Part shown: positions 4,575-7,713 of the stretch, one piece after another
Position numbering within the stretch: the stretch's first letter is position 1
Layout: the number at the start of each line of letters is the position of its first letter
NCBI GenBank assembly: GCA_902490095.1
Contig: CABUCQ010000103.1
Span: forward strand, 1 to 7,713
Source of the DNA: an uncultured Collinsella sp.
GTDB taxonomy: Bacteria > Actinomycetota > Coriobacteriia > Coriobacteriales > Coriobacteriaceae
Reading direction: 5' to 3'
DNA length: 7,713 nt
Notes under the pieces: model-generated
Told to the model about the DNA's origin: nothing
Seen by the model: the letters and a program-made list of their open reading frames with translations, nothing else
Database searches by the model: none
Translations under genes and position numbers: made by a program

Positions 4575-6176
4575 CTACGACGCCAGCGTGGCGATGACGG
4601 CTTCGTCGCCGGCGTATATGAGGGTGTTGCCGTCGGGGATGATTGTTTGGCCGTCGCGCTTGAGCATCACCACGATAAAGGGGTGCTTGCCTTGCGGCAC
4701 GTCGCGCAGGCGCTGGCCGGCCAGACGACCGTGGGGTGTCACGGTGACTTCGCGCAGCGTAACCTCGGCACGCTCTTCAAACGTCGGCGCGGCCATAACC
4801 AACAGGTCGCCTTCTTCAATTACGGTATCGCCGTTGGGTAACACCGGATGGGCGCCGTCGCGCAGCACCAAGACCACCAGCATGTTCGTCGCGCTGCCAA
4901 TGTCCGCGAGCGAGCGTCCGGCAAACGGATGTCCAGCTCCCACCTTGAGCTTAACGAACGACATGCCGTCTTCGTCGCGGTAGTCGTTAAAGGTGCGGCG
5001 GACATCGCCTTCCGCATCGATCATGTCGAGCTTTTTCGCCACCGCCGGCAGCAGCGAGCCTTGCACCACAATGCTCGACACGGCAATCACAAATACCAGG
5101 TCAAACAGATCGTGCCCACCGGGAACACCGGCCACCACGGCAAAGAGACTAAACACGACCGAAGCCGCACCGCGCAGGCCCGCCCAGCTTACGAGCGCTA
5201 CCTGGCGGGGGTTCGTCTTAAAGGGCGCTAGCAACAGGCCGACGGCGATGGGGCGGCTCACGAGGAGCATAAACGCCATGAGCGCCAGGCCCGGCAGCAG
5301 CATTTGCGGCAGGCGGGCGGGCGTCACGAGCAGGCCGAGCAAAAAGAAGATGGTCATCTCGGCCATTTCGGTAAGGGTGTCGAAGAAATGCGCCAACTCG
5401 ACCTTGTCGGTGATGTCGCTCGCGCCCAGCACGATGCCGGCCAGGTACACGGACAAAAAACCGTTGCCGCCCAGGTAGCTCGGCAGGGCGTAGGCGACGA
5501 TTGCCACGGCGAACAAAAAGATGGTGTGTGCGCCCTCGGCTGTTGCATGTGCACGCTCGATCAGCCGTGCGCTTGCCCAGCCGATGACAAGGCCCAAGCC
5601 CACGCCCAGGATGATCTGCTTGGCGAGCAGCATGGGGATATTAATGTCGCCGCCGGCGGCGAGGGTCGCGAGCACCGCGGTGAGCATGTACGCGACGGGG
5701 TCGTTGGAGCCCGATTCGACCTCGAGCAGCGAGTCGGTGCCACCCCTCAGCGATAGGCTGTGCTCGCGCAGCACGCTAAAGACACTCGCCGCGTCGGTGG
5801 ATGCCACAACGGAGCCCAGCAGCAGGCCCCCGACCCAGTCGAAACCCAGGGCGAAATGCGCAAACGCGCCCGTAATGCCGGCAGTGATGACGACGCCGAG
5901 CGTGCTCAGCAGCACCGCGGGCACGGCGACGGGTTTGGCGCGGTCGATGTTGGTGTTAAAACCGCCGTAGAACATGATAAACAGCAGCGCCGTGCTGCAG
6001 ACGGTCTCGGTGAGCGCGTAGTCGCTAAAGTCGATGTGCGCCGGGCCGTTGACGCCCAGCAGCATGCCGAGCGCGATAAAGATGAGCAGGGTGGGGAAGG
6101 GGAGCTTTTTACCGACGGGTTTGATGGTCAGGCACAAAATGATGACGAGGCCGATAAAGAGAAGTATCTGGTTCAT
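4575..6176 (-). CDS. Potassium/proton antiporter, NhaP2/CvrA type (CPA family, two RCK_C domains)
   Basis: This 533-residue membrane protein is predicted to exchange K+ or Na+ for protons and so adjust cytoplasmic ion content and pH. About a dozen hydrophobic segments cover residues 3-380. Cation/proton antiporter motifs are present: ASTDAASVF at 125-133 (D128), ESGSNDP at 154-160 with the N158-D159 ion-binding pair, and WAGLRGAAS at 331-339 with R335. Two cytoplasmic RCK_C (TrkA-C) repeats follow at about 405-465 and 475-533. Each contains a 'P-x-G-[DN]-T-x-I--GD' segment, the expected layout of NhaP2/CvrA. RCK_C domains commonly bind small regulatory ligands such as nucleotides. The ATG at 6176 is preceded by AGGAG at 12 bases, a rather long spacing. 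It is a single-gene unit, divergent from the phosphoesterase gene, and its high GC suggests a resident chromosomal gene. Confidence 0.93.
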   Translation of the reverse strand: MNQILLFIGLVIILCLTIKPVGKKLPFPTLLIFIALGMLLGVNGPAHIDFSDYALTETVCSTALLFIMFYGGFNTNIDRAKPVAVPAVLLSTLGVVITAGITGAFAHFALGFDWVGGLLLGSVVASTDAASVFSVLREHSLSLRGGTDSLLEVESGSNDPVAYMLTAVLATLAAGGDINIPMLLAKQIILGVGLGLVIGWASARLIERAHATAEGAHTIFLFAVAIVAYALPSYLGGNGFLSVYLAGIVLGASDITDKVELAHFFDTLTEMAEMTIFFLLGLLVTPARLPQMLLPGLALMAFMLLVSRPIAVGLLLAPFKTNPRQVALVSWAGLRGAASVVFSLFAVVAGVPGGHDLFDLVFVIAVSSIVVQGSLLPAVAKKLDMIDAEGDVRRTFNDYRDEDGMSFVKLKVGAGHPFAGRSLADIGSATNMLVVLVLRDGAHPVLPNGDTVIEEGDLLVMAAPTFEERAEVTLREVTVTPHGRLAGQRLRDVPQGKHPFIVVMLKRDGQTIIPDGNTLIYAGDEAVIATLAS

Positions 6177-6325
6177 GGATAGTGTCCGCTCCTGGGTGGT
6201 TGGCGTGGCACGGTCAGTTGTCTGCGGTTATTTGTACCCAAAGACGGTGGGTTTATGGTGCTGGATTGCAGGCGTGCGCGATATCGTCACAGGAGACCGT
6301 TGGAATGACTGTCGTTTGTAAACCC

Positions 6326-6354
6326 TTCCCAGCTTTATTACGACGGAGTACAAT
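6326..6354 (+). promoter_or_regulatory. Candidate promoter of the phosphoesterase gene
   Basis: TTCCCA (6326-6331), a 17-base spacer and TACAAT (6349-6354) make a plausible sigma-70 promoter 75 bp before the ATG at 6430. A small palindrome TTCAACTTGAA (6369-6379) lies just downstream of the expected start and could be an operator. The rest of the divergent 6177-6429 region shows no convincing - strand promoter for the antiporter and no reading frame I would accept. Confidence 0.45.
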
Positions 6355-6429
6355 GGGTAACGTTTAAGTTCAACTTGAAGTTTTAGTTGCGGCGTTGGGC
6401 TTCGGTCGCAATGCAAGGAGAGGCGTTCC

Positions 6430-7269
6430 ATGGCGATCTATGTGACATCTGATGCACACGGGCACGTGCGTGCGCTTGACGAGGCCCTGTCCAAGATCTC
6501 GCTGACGTCCGACGACACACTGTTTGTGCTGGGCGATATGATCGATCGCGGGCCCGATCCGCTCGGCGTTATTAATCTGGTGCGTTCGCTGCCCAACGCC
6601 CATGTGCTCAAGGGCAACCACGAGCAGATCATGCTCGATGCCATTATTGGTCAGGATCCGCTCGATGCCGAGACCTGGGACATCAACGGTGGCTGGACCA
6701 CGCGCGAGCAGCTCAACGATATGGAATTTGAGGCGTACGAGGAGCTCGTGCGATGGATGGCTGCGTTGCCGCTCTACGCGGTGGCCGAGACCGATGAGCG
6801 CCCGTATCTGCTGGTGCACGCCGGCATCGAGATGGATGCCGCGCGCGCGTTTTTGTTGGAGCATGACGTGGATTGTTCTGATGGCAGGGGTGCTGTGGAT
6901 GCCGATCGCGATCTGCTTCAGCAGATGCTTGCGGTGCAGTCGTCCGATGACTTGCTGTGGATTCGCCACGGTTATTGGGATAAGCCGACTGGATTGCTTT
7001 CTGCCGATGGCAAGGGCCCGGTCGTGGTGAGCGGCCACACGCCCACGGTGTCGCTCGGGCGCTATTGTGAGGTGGGCGGCCTGGCGGGGCTCGACGAGGA
7101 ATCGGGCCGCGGGCAGATCGTGCGCCTGGGCGGCGAGGATACCGCCGGTGTTGCCGACCGCATCGACATCGACTGCGCCGCTGCCACGGGTTCCGAGTTC
7201 GGCCGTGTCGGGATCCTGCGCCTCGATGACGGTGCGGAGTTCTACGCGAATATCAACCCTGGTGAATAA
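6430..7269 (+). CDS. PPP-type metallophosphoesterase (serine/threonine phosphatase family)
   Basis: This 279-residue cytoplasmic protein carries the full PPP/calcineurin-like active-site set: SDAHGH at 7-12 (D8, H10), GDMIDRG at 35-41 (D36, D39, R40), GNHE at 62-65 (N63, H64), LLVHAG with H130 and SGHTP with H203. These residues bind two metal ions and activate water for phosphoester hydrolysis. In bacteria this family covers protein serine/threonine phosphatases and Ap4A-type dinucleotide hydrolases, and the sequence alone does not decide between them. The segment between GNHE and H130 is typical in length and rich in aromatic and acidic residues. The ATG at 6430 follows AAGGAG (6415-6420) by 9 bases. 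It stands alone on the + strand between two - strand genes, so it is probably monocistronic. High GC and normal length suggest a resident chromosomal gene. Confidence 0.92.
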   Translation: MAIYVTSDAHGHVRALDEALSKISLTSDDTLFVLGDMIDRGPDPLGVINLVRSLPNAHVLKGNHEQIMLDAIIGQDPLDAETWDINGGWTTREQLNDMEFEAYEELVRWMAALPLYAVAETDERPYLLVHAGIEMDAARAFLLEHDVDCSDGRGAVDADRDLLQQMLAVQSSDDLLWIRHGYWDKPTGLLSADGKGPVVVSGHTPTVSLGRYCEVGGLAGLDEESGRGQIVRLGGEDTAGVADRIDIDCAAATGSEFGRVGILRLDDGAEFYANINPGE

Positions 7270-7286
7270 CGGCACAAGGGGTCGGT

Positions 7287-7305
7287 GCCAAAACATTGGC
7301 GTTTT
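7287..7305 (+). terminator. Weak candidate terminator after the phosphoesterase gene
   Basis: GCCAA-AACA-TTGGC (7287-7300) is followed by GTTTT. The stem is only five pairs and competes with overlapping stems (GGCAC/GTGCC at 7271-7289). It lies between the convergent phosphoesterase and flippase genes, where a terminator is expected, but the match is weak. Confidence 0.3.
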
Positions 7306-7327
7306 CCTCAATGCACCAAGGTGGGCG

Positions 7328-7713
7328 TTACGCTCCGTATGGGTTGCGGTCGCGTTCGATGCGTTGGCGGATGTGGGCGTATTCGATAATCAGCAGCACC
7401 AGCAATAGGGCCATAATCGCCAGGTAGCTCACCACGGCGCCCATCAGACCAAGCAGCTTAATTAGGATCACCGGCAGCACCACGCTCACGGCAAAGCAGA
7501 TCAGGTAGATCTTGGTGACGTCGCCGGCGTGGCGCAGCACCGTGATGATGGCGTAGATAAAGTCGATAGCCGCGGTGACGCCTCCGGCGACAACCATCAG
7601 CAGCGCCAGCGTGCGGTAGCGCTCAAAGTCAAGGCCGTACATAAAGCTCATGATGGGGATGCCGGGACCTGCCATAAATGCGGCGCACACGCCGGTGATG
7701 ACCACGATCAGCG
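7328..7713 (-). CDS. Oligosaccharide/polysaccharide flippase, MOP superfamily (C-terminal part only)
   Basis: Only the last 128 or so codons are in the window. The frame stays open to base 7713, so the start lies beyond it. The visible part has four hydrophobic segments with the layout of the C-terminal membrane helices of Wzx-like flippases. A 'PGIPIMSFMYGLDFERYR' loop is typical of this family, where a membrane helix leads to a short amphipathic stretch before the next helix. The protein ends in a short basic tail (IRQRIERDRNPYGA). Family members move lipid-linked sugar units across the cytoplasmic membrane for capsule, exopolysaccharide or cell-wall glycan assembly. It converges with the phosphoesterase gene, and the 58-bp gap holds only a weak hairpin. 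A surface-glycan gene cluster may continue past the window edge. Family call is good; substrate is unknown. Confidence 0.8.
   Translation of the reverse strand, partial: LIVVITGVCAAFMAGPGIPIMSFMYGLDFERYRTLALLMVVAGGVTAAIDFIYAIITVLRHAGDVTKIYLICFAVSVVLPVILIKLLGLMGAVVSYLAIMALLLVLLIIEYAHIRQRIERDRNPYGA

Noticed and set aside
6370..7311. Long antisense open frame (313 codons) on the - strand
   Set aside because: It overlaps the phosphoesterase, whose full catalytic motif set is on the + strand. The antisense translation shows no family features.

Overview
The window looks like the genome of a high-GC gut actinobacterium, most likely of the Coriobacteriia (Collinsella-like). That assignment rests on base composition, codon style and the gene mix only; no rRNA or marker gene is present. 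One sampled 60-base line of brxL is 67% GC. Sampled lines across 3300-3900 are 42-50% GC, so the middle of the window looks like an acquired segment.

Positions 1-3278 (+ strand) hold the 3' end of a phage-defence locus. It contains brxL (5' end cut off by the window), an unrecognised 454-residue gene and a 70-residue acidic small protein. The three are closely spaced and each downstream gene has its own clear ribosome binding site, so they probably form one operon that closes a BREX cluster.

Positions 3286-4560 are the most unusual part. A DUF3800 gene on the - strand runs convergently into the BREX operon. Its upstream region carries three copies of a very short non-coding RNA gene (about 56-57 nt each), two on the - strand and one on the + strand. 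Each copy has an extended -10 box (TGnTATAAA), a small 5' hairpin whose paired bases vary but stay paired, a conserved linker (YUCCAAG, read CCTCCAAG in two copies) and a strong GCCGGGG intrinsic terminator. Copy A ends only 8 bases before the DUF3800 Shine-Dalgarno sequence, and its linker is perfectly complementary over 9 nt to that sequence. DUF3800 can therefore probably be expressed only by read-through of a terminator whose RNA can also mask the start site. Copies B and C have no gene downstream and may act in trans. From memory, several 'DUF3800' RNA motifs have been described computationally beside genes of this family, so the pairing of a DUF3800 protein with a structured RNA is known in outline. 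This arrangement is still uncharacterised as far as I can tell.

Positions 4479-4574 form a long imperfect palindrome just past the 3' end of a housekeeping-type cation/proton antiporter (4575-6176, -). A 253-bp divergent promoter region follows, then a PPP-type metallophosphoesterase (6430-7269, +). The window ends inside the 3' part of an oligosaccharide flippase gene (7328-7713, -). These last three genes look like ordinary chromosomal genes flanking the defence island.
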